Below are positions 15,129 through 27,270 of a DNA stretch of 64,000 bases, one piece after another. The position numbers and the translations under genes were made by a program. This DNA comes from Catenaria anguillulae PL171 (lineage: Eukaryota; Blastocladiomycota; Blastocladiomycetes; Blastocladiales; Catenariaceae): assembly GCA_002102555.1 (NCBI GenBank), contig MCFL01000128.1:1-64000 (forward strand). Direction: 5' to 3'. How positions within the stretch are numbered: position 1 is the first letter of the stretch; each line of letters starts with the position of its first letter. The notes under the pieces are model-generated. The model was not told the origin of the DNA. It was given only the letters and a program-made list of their open reading frames with translations, and did no database searches.

Positions 15129-18037
15129 ATGCTCCCATCCATTAAGATCTCGTCCATGCAGGGCCAAAGGAATCCCATGCCAGCCTCTCGGTCGCCGCCT
15201 CCTCCTCCACCTCCTCCTGTGCCCTTATCAATGGAGCCGACAACGGTTGTGCCGCCTTCACAGAACAGCAACAGCAATTCGCCCAGCGTGCTGCCCACGC
15301 CATCATCTCTCAACCCGTCAGTCAAATCGTCTCTTATGATGGAGCTGTTCGGTCCAGATTCGGTTTCTACTCGCTTCTCTTCCGTTCGGCAGACTAGCAT
15401 CCACGAAACTGACCACCAACGCAAACAGAGCGGGCCCAATTGTGCGACAATGGACACGGATCCAACAAGCGTGCTCATGGCGTCGCTTCTGGAAGGTATG
15501 GGCACTTGATCATCAGCTTTCTAACGCAAGTGCACGCCTGATACTAAGTCAATGTCTCAATGGGCATCAGATGATGCAATCGATGTCAATCAGGCCAACG
15601 AAATCAAGGAGGCAGTTGAACAGGTGTGTGTGTTGTTCCGACATTTGCTCGCGTTTTCCCTTTCTTCACCTTTGGTTTCCATTACACTGTCTGCTTCCAT
15701 CAGGGTATTGACTTGCAAGAGTTTTCGTCCAACTTGACATCCAAGCTTCGTACTGTCGAAGACGCGCTTGTTCAGGATTGTACGTTCGGCATTTTCTTGC
15801 AGAGAGCGGGGGAAGGGGGAGCTCTCGAGCATTTGCAGACGTCATTTCGGACCTTTGACCCTAATTGTGCAGTGGTTCCGATGCAACAGATATCAGCAAA
15901 GTTCCTGAATTGCAGTCCCTGCAATCCAACATCGATGCATGCGATTCTTTCCTCAACAGTATGACTGAACTACTGCGTGGTTTTCAGACCGACTTGGGAG
16001 CCGTTTCCCAAGAAATCGCAACGTTGCAATCGCGGTCCCAAGTGCTAAAGCTCGGCCACACGAATCGTCAATCCTTGCAAGCACGCCTCTCCGAAGTCGT
16101 CGACAGCTCTGTTCTACCTCCCGAACTCATTCAAACCCTCGTTGAAGGCGACGTCAACGAGTCCTTTCAGGAGGCTGTCACGTCGCTTGATGCCAAAATG
16201 GCTTTTGTGAAAAAGAACAAGGCGCGGCACATTCGAGCATTCAAAGATGTTGGTCCAGAGCTGGAGCGTCTTCGTAATAAGGTTGCCGAAAAGGCCCGCG
16301 AGTTCTTTCTGGACAAAATTCGTGCTTTGCGGAACGCCAACACCAACCTGCAAATGCATCAGGCAAACGTCTTGCTGCGCTACAAGCCACTGAACGAATT
16401 TCTTCTACAATGGCACCCAGAAGTCGCCCAAGAAGTCAGGGGCCATTATGTTCATGTAGTCGCACGCTACCATCAAGCTCTCTTTGAACGGTACACTAAA
16501 ACCCTGTCCAAGTTTGTTCCCGTCAATGAACGTAACCACTTGTTTGGTGCCATGCACGAGGAGGGTCGAGACCGCATTGTCGGGTCCGCAATGGCATTTT
16601 TCAAAGCTCCACTGGGCGCTAGTCTTGGCGGCAGTTCCAGCAACCCGGCGGCTCAAAGTGATCCGACTTCGCGCTTCGCACTTGGCGATCGTGCCCGATT
16701 TCTGCGAGATGTCGACGCACCCGTCATCATGGCGCAAAACGTCGAAGAATCTTCAAAGCATCCTATCGAACAAGTTGTACGCTCGCTTGTGCGTATGCTT
16801 GTCGACACATTATCAACCGAGTATGGCTTCGACAGCGTCTTTTATTTGAATCGCAGAACAAGGCTCGGATCCCCGGCCGCCATTGCCCAGGCCGTGTTTG
16901 TGCAAGTGTTTGAGCCGAGCTTGAAAGTGGTAGCTGCCTCTCTTGCCCAATGCATCAATGGCTCCACCGATGTTGTCGGATTGGCCTTGTCGACTTTGGT
17001 AATGAGGCATCACGCCCAGATTCTCGAGGCAAGGGGTGTTTCGGTTGCTTCGCTTATGGCATTTGTATCAGGATTAGAGACGCAATTTGTGGATCGTTAT
17101 GCCGTGGTCATGGGGATGCACGCAGAGAGCTTGCGCAAGTTGTCCGACTACGGTCAGCCGGGTGCTCTTCAGTTGGTACGTGACGCTTTCTCAGGTCACC
17201 GATCTTGCACAGCGCCAACGCGATCATCCTCTGCTGGTATCCAGATCTCTCGGGCGTACGCCGAACTGGCAAGTGCCATTCTGTCGCTCGAATTGCCTAC
17301 TTTGAACACATCGTTGCGGTTGTTGCGTGGGGAAGTCGAGCGTTTGGTTCAGGCGACAGCCGATGGCCAACAAGACTCAAAGTCTCGACTGGCACTTCTC
17401 ATTTCGTCATATGATGCCATTTCCAGCGTTCTCGACGTACGTGCACTTTGCTTTGTGGACTGTTACTGTATCAAAAGGTAACAATTTGACTTTGTGCTTT
17501 CAGGCAAACACGAACACTCATTTTGCTGGAGCCACCAAACCTTCCGATTATGACCAAGAACAGCAACATTGGCAACGGATCTTGCACCATCGCACCATGG
17601 ACTACGTTGACGCGCTTTTGGCTCCACGATTCGGGTTCTTGATTCAATTTGTTGAAGAAACAGAGCCACGCATTCCGCTAGATTGTGTTTCTCCCAGCGC
17701 TTTTGAGGAGATTTCCATCAAATTTGGCCAATCCTGGCGGGGTGCGATTGGTGAGCTTGCACAAGGTGTCCATGACGAATTTTCACAGTCTCGACAAGGG
17801 CCTGTAGTTGTTCAGGCAGTGCTCGCACAAGTCACCATGTATTGGCAGCGATACCATAGTTTGCTGGAAAAGCGATTCCCGAAGGGCGGTGCCCCATTCC
17901 GTTCCCCACCAGTTGGCGCCCAAAATGGTCCGTTTTCGTATCGCTTGAAGCTTTCTTACGTTCATCAGCTCACGGTACCGACATTTTGCTCAAACGTAGT
18001 CATGGTTGAAGTGAAAAAGTATCGCGCTGTGACATGA
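15129..18037 (+). CDS. VPS52: Vps52, GARP/EARP tethering complex subunit, multi-exon
   Basis: Vps52 is a core subunit of the GARP complex, which tethers endosome-derived vesicles to the trans-Golgi. A proline-rich N-terminus is followed by the conserved block ELQSLQSNIDACDSFLNSM...LRGFQTDLGAVSQEI, VVDSSVLPPELIQTLVEGDV, LRNANTNLQMHQANVLLRYK, and C-terminal VVMVEVKKYR. Exons as read: 15129-15495, 15571-15623, 15704-15779, about 15873-17175, 17245-17436, 17514-18037. Intron 17176-17244 is 69 nt without a stop, so it can be read through. The join 15779/15873 is one base out of phase with canonical GT-AG sites, so that boundary or the sequence needs a cDNA. The final 10 residues before VMVEVKKYR are an insertion compared with my memory of the family. 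Confidence 0.88.
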
Positions 18038-18798
18038 CGTGGCGCGGCGCTGGTGACGCATGGCTACTTGCCCATTCCGTGTCTTCATTCATATGCATTT
18101 TCGTCAATTCATTGGTCAGAATTTTGTGGTACTGCCCCAATGGAGAAGGTTCACATATTGACCTCCTTTATGCAAAGTTGGGAATGGGCTCAGTCTGGCC
18201 ACAACACGTGGCTAGGCATGTTGCATTTCACTTGAAGGAATCACCTTAACTCATGTCCATCAATGAACCCCGAAAGTGACGCGATTGGCGTTGGTTGCGC
18301 GTCGTTCCTGGCCGGCTCTCAAATGCCAGAACACCCACCAACGATAACCAACAGTTCCGACTTCGGCCCAGGTACGGCAAAGCATGTCACTACTCACACC
18401 ATTTGCCCCATCAGGCGCTTCCTATCATTTTCCCTTGAATGATGGGTGACTCCAATCACCTCATCATTGTTCTGGCCAGAATCTGGCGAGACATTACTTG
18501 GAAATGTTGGACGACTGACGTGACAAGGCGATATCTACCGCTACTTCGGCTTCGGCTCAAACTGCGTGGGAATATTTCATAAGCCAATGACTGGACGTCT
18601 GTGCTACAGTTCTGCCAGTGACGATGGGGCAGTGACCTTTTTTCTGTAGCGGCGGCAACGGCGAAAGCTGTCTAACCCAGCAGGTTATCAGCCCCCTTGG
18701 CCAATCTTCATTGTTCAGAATGAAGCAGCCGCGAGTCGGAGCATCTTGATGCCAATCAACGTCCACATCGTTCCCTCGTCGCGTGCGTAGCCATCATC
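18038..18798. other. No recognisable gene
   Basis: Intergenic sequence downstream of VPS52. Short frames only, with no protein similarity I recognise on either strand. Confidence 0.45.
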
Positions 18799-19710
18799 AT
18801 GATTGTTCGGATCTCCAAGCATCACCCAAGTAAGGATGAGAGTCTGCATGGTGAATATCAATTCAACATCTTCTTGATTGTAAATTCTCAGATTTTGAGT
18901 CAAGCTCACATCGCCGCCTCAAGAGTTCAACAGCGACAGTGGCCGAAGGAAGTGCTTGTTTGCCAGAATTTTGAATCACGACTCCTCTTGATTTTTCGCA
19001 CCATTCGCCGGCATCTCCGTGTCGAGCCAGCGTACAGCAACGAGGCCGAAGTTCTTTGCGATTGCCAATTAGTGTTTTCAAACTTCTTCCTTGTGTTGGA
19101 GCCAAGCTGTGCCAAGTACCACAATAGCAAGTACAATGAAGACCGATTCCGTGATTGGTGGACTATGCCTTGTTTCGTGAGGCCAGGTGCACGCTGGCAG
19201 ATGTCAGGGAATCGGCCGAGGGAAAGATTGCCAGATTTGCGGACAGTTCATGGGATAGTGAGTGCGGAAGCTCGCACGCTTTTGGCCGCCCTTGATTTTA
19301 CGACCGTGAACCAGACTCTGGACATGCGGCAGGGCAACGTGAAAACGAGCGCCCATATACTATTGAAGAAGACAAATCACGCGACACCGCCCATGACGAT
19401 GTCCAGGAAGACTGGGACAGGAGGCGCAAGCTTCCGCTCGTCGTTGCCCGGATGTGAGTTGGGTCAAATCAAGTCGTTGCTTGCATAGCATAAATTCCTT
19501 CTTTTGATTTGCAGGTTCTCACACTGCTCGTCTCTTTGTTTACTCGGTTTTCTGTTTCCCATCGCATTCAATTCCATGACCGTACTTTCGTGTTTTCTCA
19601 CCTGGACCTCTTACTGTTGCGGATTCTCGCATTGTACGGGCATGTCCCAAGCTCATGAACTCGATAGGTACCATCACGTACATTCCCTACCTCGCCTTGG
19701 CATCCTGTGA
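18799..19710 (+). CDS. Possible unrecognised gene, weak
   Basis: A 229-codon frame starts at 18799 and ends near 19488, with no motif I can name. Overlapping it in another frame, about 19290-19453, is a charged stretch (YTIEEDKSRDTAHDDVQEDW) that also looks like coding sequence. A good intron follows: GTGAGT at 19454 and TTTGCAG ending at 19514, 61 nt. Downstream frames contain hydrophobic stretches. The splice signals argue for a gene, but I cannot choose the frame. Treat the limits as tentative. Confidence 0.25.
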
Positions 19711-19998
19711 GTCATATTAGTCCCCCTGTATTCTTGACCGAACGCAACGAATACTTTGCAAGCCATTTGGCATTCATTCTCGCACTTACTATTCCCGGCA
19801 TGGTGGTTGCCAACCCACTGCAGCCGATGCAGACGTAAGGTAGAGCGAGTGGAATTGAAAGAAGATGGCATCATAGCAGTAAATAGATCCATAAACACAT
19901 GCTGAACGCATGAAACCCATTCACTGCTGAGTACATTTGAACTGGAAAACGATTGAAACTGCAACAAAACAAGCGAATACACGGTGCTCCCAAGTGAT

Positions 19999-21853
19999 TT
20001 AATCCTCATCCCAGTTCTTGTTCTCCTTGACCTTTGGCCCACCAGCGGCCTTACTCATGATGATCTGATCCACTCGCAACACAGTCAATGCAGCATCGGC
20101 AGCCATCCGGATAGCGTATGCCTTGACGGCCAACAAGTCGACAATGCCAGCCTCGGATGCATTGACCAAGCCGGCCTCGGGTCCCTCAGACGTTGATTCG
20201 GCCTCAATGTTGATACCGAACGCAGCCTTGCCCGCCTGATGCGCTGCGTAGAGCTTGGACACAAGCTCGGTCGCGTCCAAACCAGCATTCTCGGCCAGTG
20301 TCCTGGGGACCACCTCGAGGGCCTCGGCAAACTTTTGAATGGCATACTGGTTCAACCCTGGCGTCTTTGCGGCAATGGCTTGCAGCTGCAGAGACAACTC
20401 GATCTCGGCTGCGCCTGCACCGGGAACCACCTTCGGGTCGGCCTTGGTGAGGGCCTTGACCGTGTTGACGCCGTCGTCCACGGCACGCTCGAGATCGTCG
20501 AGCTGGTTTTGCGTCGAGCCACGAAGCACAACGGTGGCGGTGCGAGTCTTTTCGTCCTCTTGGCGGAACACGGTGACGCGGTCCGAGCCGATTTCAATTG
20601 TTTCGACCACGTCGCAGAGACCAATCTCTTCGGCCATCGGGGCACCCTGGAAAGTGAAGGCACCGGGGGGAAGAAGGTGCAACAGCGTGAGATATGTGTC
20701 GCAAAAAAAATTGAAAAAAAAGGGATGAATGCGTACGATCCGGGCAAGCGCAGTGGCGCCCGTGACACGGGCCAAACGGCGCAAATCAAACTTGGAGAGA
20801 ACCTTGACGACCATGATGCCGAATCGGTTCATGAAATGCAAGGCGAGTTCGCCAATGCCCGACCCAACAACAACAACCTTGACGCCCGTGTCGGCAATCT
20901 CCTTCAATTGCGCCTCCATGCGCTTTTCCTCATCCTTGGAGAAGTTGAGCATTTCGTCGGCGTTGTGAATCAGGACCGTGCCCTTGGTCTCGGTTTGAGA
21001 AATGTCGAGCGGACACGTGAAGATGGCCACCTTGGCCTTTGTGACCTTTTTGATTTCACCCTCGGGCTCACGGCCAAACACCATACCGCGGACGACGGCC
21101 GAGTCAAACACGGATCCACCAAGGACCTTGACGACACGGACGGAATCGACGGAAAAGTCCTTTGGGTTGGAAGGCATGATGTTGAGCGCGGCATCAACAA
21201 TGAGTGGTGTGATGACGTCTTCAAAGCCATACTGCTTGGCCATAATGACTGGCCGCACGGCAGCCAAAAGCGTGTCGCGATCCTTGAGGTTTTCAAACGA
21301 TTTGACGGCCAAGGAATCAATCAAGGAGAGGGCCTTCTTGTAGGCCACCTCGTAGCCGGCAACAATGTCGGACGTGTGGAGGCCCAAGCGGAGGAGCTCT
21401 TCGGCCTTTTTCAGCATTTCGCCGGCAAGGATGGTGACGAGGTTGGTGCCGTCGCCCATTTCGGCCTCTTGGGCTTGCGAGGCCATGACGAGGAGCTTTG
21501 CGGCCGGGTGGACGACTTCGAGTTCGCGCACAATGGTCATGGCGTCGGACGTAACAAAGAGCTTTTCAAGGTGATTGATGATGAGCTTGTTGCGTCCTGT
21601 GTAAAAGTGATTGATCATGGATACATGTGTTTCGAAAATGTCAGCGATAAGTTGTAAAAAAAACCCCAGCGGCAGAGATACAGAGGCAGAATCCAGAACA
21701 CTGACCGTTGGGGCCAAACGAGGTCTTGACAATCTTTGCGAGCTCGTTGGCGGCGTCGATGTTGCGGATGACGGCCTCGTCGACGCCCTGGAGGTGCTTG
21801 TAGCCGTCCTTGAAGAGCTGGTTGGAGGGGAGTTTCGGGATACGGAGCGCCAT
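19999..21853 (-). CDS. CCT8: CCT theta subunit of the TRiC/CCT chaperonin, 3 exons
   Basis: CCT8 is one of eight subunits of the cytosolic chaperonin that folds actin, tubulin and WD40 proteins. Spliced length is about 551 aa, as usual. Visible family blocks are SFGPNG at the exon 1 end, NKLIINHLEKLFVTSDA, GDGTNLV (nucleotide binding), TKGTVLIHNADEMLNFS, ERAVDDGVNTVKALT, VPGAGAAEIELS and VLRVDQIIMSKAAGGPK, the last being theta-type. Exons: 21853-21706, 21596-20737, 20646-19999. Intron 2 (20647-20736) is 90 nt, GTACGC to CCAG, with no in-frame stop, so retention would add 30 residues. The start ATG at 21853 gives MALRIPKLP, matching orthologues. It diverges from the membrane-protein gene at 22581. 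Confidence 0.95.
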
Positions 21854-22580
21854 GATGTGTTGTTGATGTGATTGATCAGGTGGGCGTTGCTTGGTTGCCG
21901 ACGAGACGACGGGAGAGGGACGGGAAGGAGACGTGGGCAGGGCAGAGCGGTGATCGATTGCGAAGGAGCGGGACGAGCTACGATGAATGCTGCGAGTGAC
22001 GAGAAGTGACAGTGACGCTTTGGGCCGCTGCATGCATTGCATTGCTTTGCTTTGCCGAGTTAACGGCGATTCGAATGATTCGAATGATTGGTGATCAATC
22101 GGCCATTTGAGACTGCATGTGACTGGCGTGATCGTGATCGGCGCCCAACAGGCAGCCACTCAACAGGCAAAAGGAGTGAGTGGTCCGCCGATTGTGTGCC
22201 CAACTGTCGCTGTCTCACAGTCTCACAGTCTCACAGTCTTCTCACAGCTGTCTCACATGTAATAAATATTCATCATGTTCTCACGACATATACAGCGCAT
22301 AGGATATGCCAAATTAAATGTTAATCTTGGGCTCAAATGGCATAGTAGAACCATGAACGATCACCCAAGAACCGAGCCATTCATTCGCTCCTTGCTTTGC
22401 ATATGTATGTATGAATATGAACGACAGATGGACACACACGGCTGTTGGAACGCCTCATCGCTCAGAGGGAAAATCTAAAGAATCAACGCCACTTGACGGA
22501 TTATGATACCTCGACGACCTAAAGCAATGCAATAATCCAATTAGACATAGAACATACATAAATATACACTGCCCCTCACA
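21854..22580. promoter_or_regulatory. Divergent intergenic region between CCT8 and the 22581 gene
   Basis: About 730 bp separate two divergently transcribed start codons, so both promoters must lie here. No core element is certain. TAATAAATATTC at 22260-22271 is AT-rich and could be core promoter for either side. Confidence 0.4.
22212..22257. repeat. Short tandem repeat, CTCACAGT units
   Basis: TCTCACAG is repeated in tandem (four imperfect units of 8-10 bp) in the divergent promoter region. It could be a protein-binding cluster or a simple repeat. Confidence 0.55.
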
Positions 22581-24070
22581 ATGACGCTCGACACCACCGC
22601 CACCACCCCCTCCGACACTTTTGGCCGCCATGCCAACGCCAACACCAACTCCAGGTCATCCGTCATCACAAACTCCACTTTGGGCAACAGGTCCATCCAG
22701 CTCAACGTCTTCAAGCCTGACTCAACCTTGCTCCCCGTCCCACCCGTCCCAAACCACCTTGTCCATGTCGACCAACACAAGTCCAACTTGAAGGTGCCCC
22801 CGGTCCCCTGGACCAAGCGCATCTTCCGGCCGGCAACCTACTCCCGCCGCCAGCCGCCATACGACCTCGTTTGCTCGCCTTGGCTCCAACCACGCACACT
22901 GCTCGCCGTTCGCATTGTGCTCGCTCTTTGGACCTTGACTTGGACCATCGTCAGCTTTGCCCCACCCATCAACATCCATGGCCTCGCTGCCCTCAGCTAT
23001 TTCACCACCTTATCCTATTGTGGGTTGTGCGCCTTGTCGTTGGTATGTATGATGATAATCGATCGTGACATTTTTCTCACTTCATTCTTCTCATATGCAT
23101 TTTGCATGCGTGTATGCTCTTGTATTGTGTGTTTCTCCAGTTGCTCGCTTTTGTCTCATTCAAGTACTATAGCAACCCACGCTCCACACACTTGGCCTCG
23201 CGCTCAACTCTGCGAATGGTTGTCTCAATCCTCTATGCGCAAGCCTTCACCTATGCATTCATTGTCGTTGGTGTGTATTGGGGATTCCTTGCACGGATCA
23301 TTCGAGTCAAGCGCAACGATCCATTCTTCAACTTGTTCAACCTATCTGTCCATGGGCTCAACTTGGCCGTCATCTTCATTCATTTTCTCACGTCCTCATT
23401 GGTCGTGGCAACCTGGTGGCTGCTTGTGCCTGTTGTTGTGACTGGATTCCTTTACCTGTGCGTTTTCATGTTTACTCCCTCTTTTTTTTTTCTGTCATTG
23501 AGGACGTTACCTTGCTCACATAATCGATGCGTTGCTTGTTTATTCAAGTGGTTGGGCAGTCATGTGGTTCTTCATTCGAGGATTCTGGGTGTACCCATTC
23601 CTTTCGCCCAGCAACCCATCTTCCGCCTACATGTACCCGCTCGTCATGCTGAGCTTCTTTGTCTCGTTTGTTGTCGTCTACTACCTCCACCGCGCACGCC
23701 GCGCGTTCCTCGGCGATTCGCCTGTCCACAAGGAAGTCCAGGCGCTGCTGTCGCCATCACAGCTTGCTTTTCATCGCGTGGCCGTGCCTGCCGCCTGGGT
23801 CAGGTGTGATTGCCGAAAGATCTGCACCTTTTGTGTCATGCACTTCCTCGTGCTTTTCCTTTCTTCTTCGCGTTGCTTGTGTATATCCGGCTGCAATACA
23901 TTCAGTCAATCAAAACCAACAACCCGCGGTACCAACTCATTTGTTTGTAACTTGGGCCTTTCTCTCTCACGTTCACTCTATCCCTTGAACTTGATCTTCA
24001 AAATGCGCTTGAAAGACTCACCCGTCACTTTGAAGTGCTTATTGGGCTGCTTGAAGGTCGAACGATGTGA
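22581..24070 (+). CDS. Unrecognised multi-pass membrane protein, several exons
   Basis: Exon 1 (22581-23042) encodes a hydrophilic N-terminus and two hydrophobic segments (LLAVRIVLALWTLTWTIVSF and LAALSYFTTLSYCGLCALSL). After intron 23043-23140 (98 nt, GTATGT to CTCCAG), exon 2 (from 23141) holds three more (for example AFTYAFIVVGVYWGFLA and VVATWWLLVPVVVTGFLYL). A third exon from about 23503 holds AVMWFFIRGFWVYPFL and LVMLSFFVSFVVVYYL. Later exons are uncertain; a charged C-terminal stretch (LERLTRHFEVLIGLLEGRTM) reaches a stop at 24068-24070. Six to eight helices in all. I do not recognise the family and cannot assign transport or enzyme function. Confidence 0.65.
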
Positions 24071-24419
24071 GTGAGTACGGGTGACTGCTCATTTTGCGAA
24101 ATGCCTTGCCATTGCATGATTTGTGTCCGGTTCCCACCTCGGTCCTTGATTGTTCCTCACCCCGCATTCCCGCCACGCTACTGTTACGATATGGGCGATA
24201 TCGGATAAAGAGGCGGCAGTGGAGTAGCGACACTGGAAAGCCAGACCCGTCGAGAATCTAGGAAGAACAACACGGAAGGCCTGAAAGAAGGCAGACGACG
24301 CGAAGAGCAGAAGGTGATGAGCGACGGATGAAAGCGGCGGCGGCTAAGACAATTAGCGGCGGCGGGCAGTGGAGGTCTATGTTGAAACGAACGGAAGCTT
24401 GCTCCGTATTATTCTTAAA
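24071..24419. other. Flank of the Ty3/gypsy relic
   Basis: No gene seen. It may include remains of a 3' long terminal repeat, but I could not match it to sequence on the other side of the relic. Confidence 0.35.
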
Positions 24420-27270
24420 AGAACGATAAACAGGACTGATGGAGGGTTGGATGGGTCTTTATACCCAACTGAGCGAGACATGAAGAAAGCAAGGTGAAAC
24501 ATAAGAAAACCAAGGAAGGAGCGAGGGGAAGGGGGGCGACGAGGACGGTTCGACAAAATGATTTGAAGCAAAGGAAATGAAAAGAACATGGGATTTCGGC
24601 TTTCTTGAGTGAAATGACCGTTTCCAGCTTGAACAACGAAAACATGAAGTCGAGCATGAGAGACCATGAAGAGGCGAGTGGACAATCAGTGGGCGATGTG
24701 GAAAGGTCAAAAAACGTCTGGTTGGAGTTGATCTTGGTGATGCAAAACGGAAAAGTCCATTGAGGAGTCAGCTTCTTGGCGACGGATTTGGCGGCGTTGG
24801 ACTGAGTCGGCGTGAACAAAGCGACAATGTCACCGACAGCAAAAAGAATGGTGCGGGCGCGCAGCATGGCGCAAAGCTTGGGTCGAAACAAGAAAGCGAA
24901 CAAGATCGTGGGCACGAGCAGGGTTGGATTCTTGTTGTCGGCAATACTTGCTGACATCTTGCAAGTTGGACCAAAGTTGAGAATCGGGTTGATCCAAGTT
25001 GGTGCCAAGAACAAAGTCAATGGGTGAGCACGGATCACGGCCAAACATGAGGAAAAACGGGGATTCACCAAGGTCATCATGGACTTGGGTGTTGTACGCA
25101 AAGGAGATGGCCTGGATGTGCGTATCCCACCTGCTTTGATCGGACGAGTCGGCCAAAGTGACGACGGCAGCGTGCGCATGAAGTGTTCAACCATGTCGTT
25201 GACTTGATGCACGTATGCGGGCGCGTACTTGGATTTGATACCAGATTGAACCAAAAATGCGTCAAAAGACCCAGCAATTAAAGCAGAAACCACAGTCAGC
25301 GATCAATCGGCGAGGAAAACCGAAAACGTGGGCGACACGGGCAAGACAATCTTGCGCGATGACGGCGGTGTTGTTGGTTGTCGGGATGAGCCAGACGAAA
25401 CGAGAGAATGTGCACTGGATGGCAAGGATGCACTTGAAACCGGAGGCAGTGACTGGGAGAGGGCGCCAAAAGTCGAGTGCCACCTTGTCGAGCGGTGCAA
25501 ATGATAAGGTCGGCTCGAGAGCAAAGTCGGACGAGTTGGTGGGTTTGGCTGCTTGACAACGAGCACAGGATGCGACATGGGCAGAGACATCGTTTTCTTG
25601 AGACAACCACCAGCAACGACGGTGGAGACGAGCAAGAGTCTTGTTACGACCAAGGTAGGCGGCCGTTGGATGATCATGAGCGAGTTTGAGCAAATCCGGG
25701 ACCACGGTAGACGGGGCGGCCAAGACACGGAAAGAGATACCGGAACGCACAACAAATCGGGACGGGTCCTTTGCAATGCAGCTGGACAAGGTCTTATCCG
25801 CGGCCTCTTGTTGAGCGATCTCCTTGTGTGAGACACTGTCGGTAATAGCGAGGATGGCGTCGGACGTGTCGGCGTCGGTTGAGTTGGTCGCGGCGCGGGA
25901 CAAAGCATTGGCGACACGGTTGGTGGGACCCGGAATGTGGGTGACAGTGAAGTCGTACTGTTGTAGCAACAATGCCCAGCGGGACAAGCGAGACTGCAGA
26001 TCCTTGGTGGTCATACATAATCCAGCGAAGTGCCGAGTGATCGGTATACAAAGTGAACCGGTTGCATTTGAGATACGGGCACAGCTTCTTGATCGACCAA
26101 ACGACAGCGAGGGCTTCTAGGTCAACAACGCCAGAGTTTTTTTCGGCTCCAACCAAAGTGCGCAAGAGAAAGTAAATGGGTGCCAGCCGGCGAGGAAGGG
26201 CAGTTGAGTGTTGCATAAGCACGGCACGGAGCCCATTGGTCGATGCATCGGTAAAGAGATGAAATGGTTTGGCGAAGTCAGGGAAAGCAAGGACGGGTGC
26301 AGAGCAGATGACATCCTTGAGCGCATCGAAAGCTTGTTGCTGAGCTTGAGACCAGACAAAGTCAACGTTGGCTTTTCGCAAGTCAAACAGCGGACTGGCG
26401 ATCCGCGAGAAATGCGGTACGAATTTTATTTACAAGGCCAAGAAAGGACATGACATCAGCCATCAATTGGCAGGAGTTGGGTAAACGCGAACGGCATGGC
26501 ACTTTTTCGGGTCGGTGGCGACACCGTTTTTCGAGGCAATGAAACCGAGATAGCGCAAGCTGGAGCGGCAAAAATGACACTTGGGGAGCTTGACGGACAA
26601 GATGAATTCGGCGAGACGAGTGAGGACAGCGTGGAGGTGCTGGAGGTGTTTCCTCGAACGAGCCGGACGAGATGATGAAGTAGTCGAGGTGGGCACGAGC
26701 AAACGGAAGCGGCGCAAGAATGACCTGCATCATGCGTTGAAAGTGGGCCGGAGCGTTTGCTATACCAAAGGGCATGCGGACAAATTCGAAGTGACCAGCG
26801 TGAGTGATGAAGGCAGTTTTTGCAATGGTGCAAGGCACATGAGGAAGGTCGAGCGAGGTGAGGATGACACAGCCAGATAGAAAGTCTATCGGGTCGTCGA
26901 TACGCGGCAAGGGGTGCGCATCCTTGCCGGTAATGGCATTGAGGTAGTCGACGCAAAACCGGATCGTGCCGTCGGGCTTGGGGACCATAGTCACTGGCGA
27001 CGCCCAAGGAGAAGTTGGCCGTCGAAAGAGCGGAGGAACCTGTTGGCAGATGTGGGCGTCCCAGCCGTGAAACGATCGAGCGGGATGCGGCGCGCGTCAT
27101 TAGGAGTACCAGCGCCGAAGGAAACGCGCTGAGATGTGTCATGGAACACCTGGGTGGGGCGAGCGGCTGAAGGGCGAGCCGGGGCGGGGAGAGAAGGAGT
27201 GAGAGATGGGACGGCGATCGAGCGCGTCGAGGCCGAGCCAGAGGGCGACGGCCGAGGCGAGGAGTGCACG
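24420..27270 (-). mobile_element. Ty3/gypsy-type pol relic, inactivated
   Basis: Minus-strand frames in order give reverse transcriptase (MVPKPDGTIRFCVDYLNAI, MPFGIANAPAHFQRMM), RNase H (FHLFTDASTNGLRAVLMQ, LYTDHSALRW) and integrase (CARCQAAKPTNS zinc end, LDKVALDFWRPLPV core, YNTQVHDDLGESPFFLMFGR). This gene order is Ty3/gypsy. The YLDD active site reads HLDYFIIS, part of motif A is missing, and the integrase S-D-R-G motif reads ADCG. The frame changes at least four times. No gag, protease or terminal repeats are identifiable. It is a decayed copy. Confidence 0.85.

Noticed and set aside
17176-17244. Two micro-introns of 19 and 8 nt in VPS52
   Set aside because: Both begin GT and end AG, but a single 69-nt intron from the first GT to the second AG explains the sequence and matches the usual intron size.
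20239-21657. Long plus-strand frame (472 codons) opposite CCT8
   Set aside because: It is the antisense shadow of a conserved gene with biased codons and has no protein features of its own.
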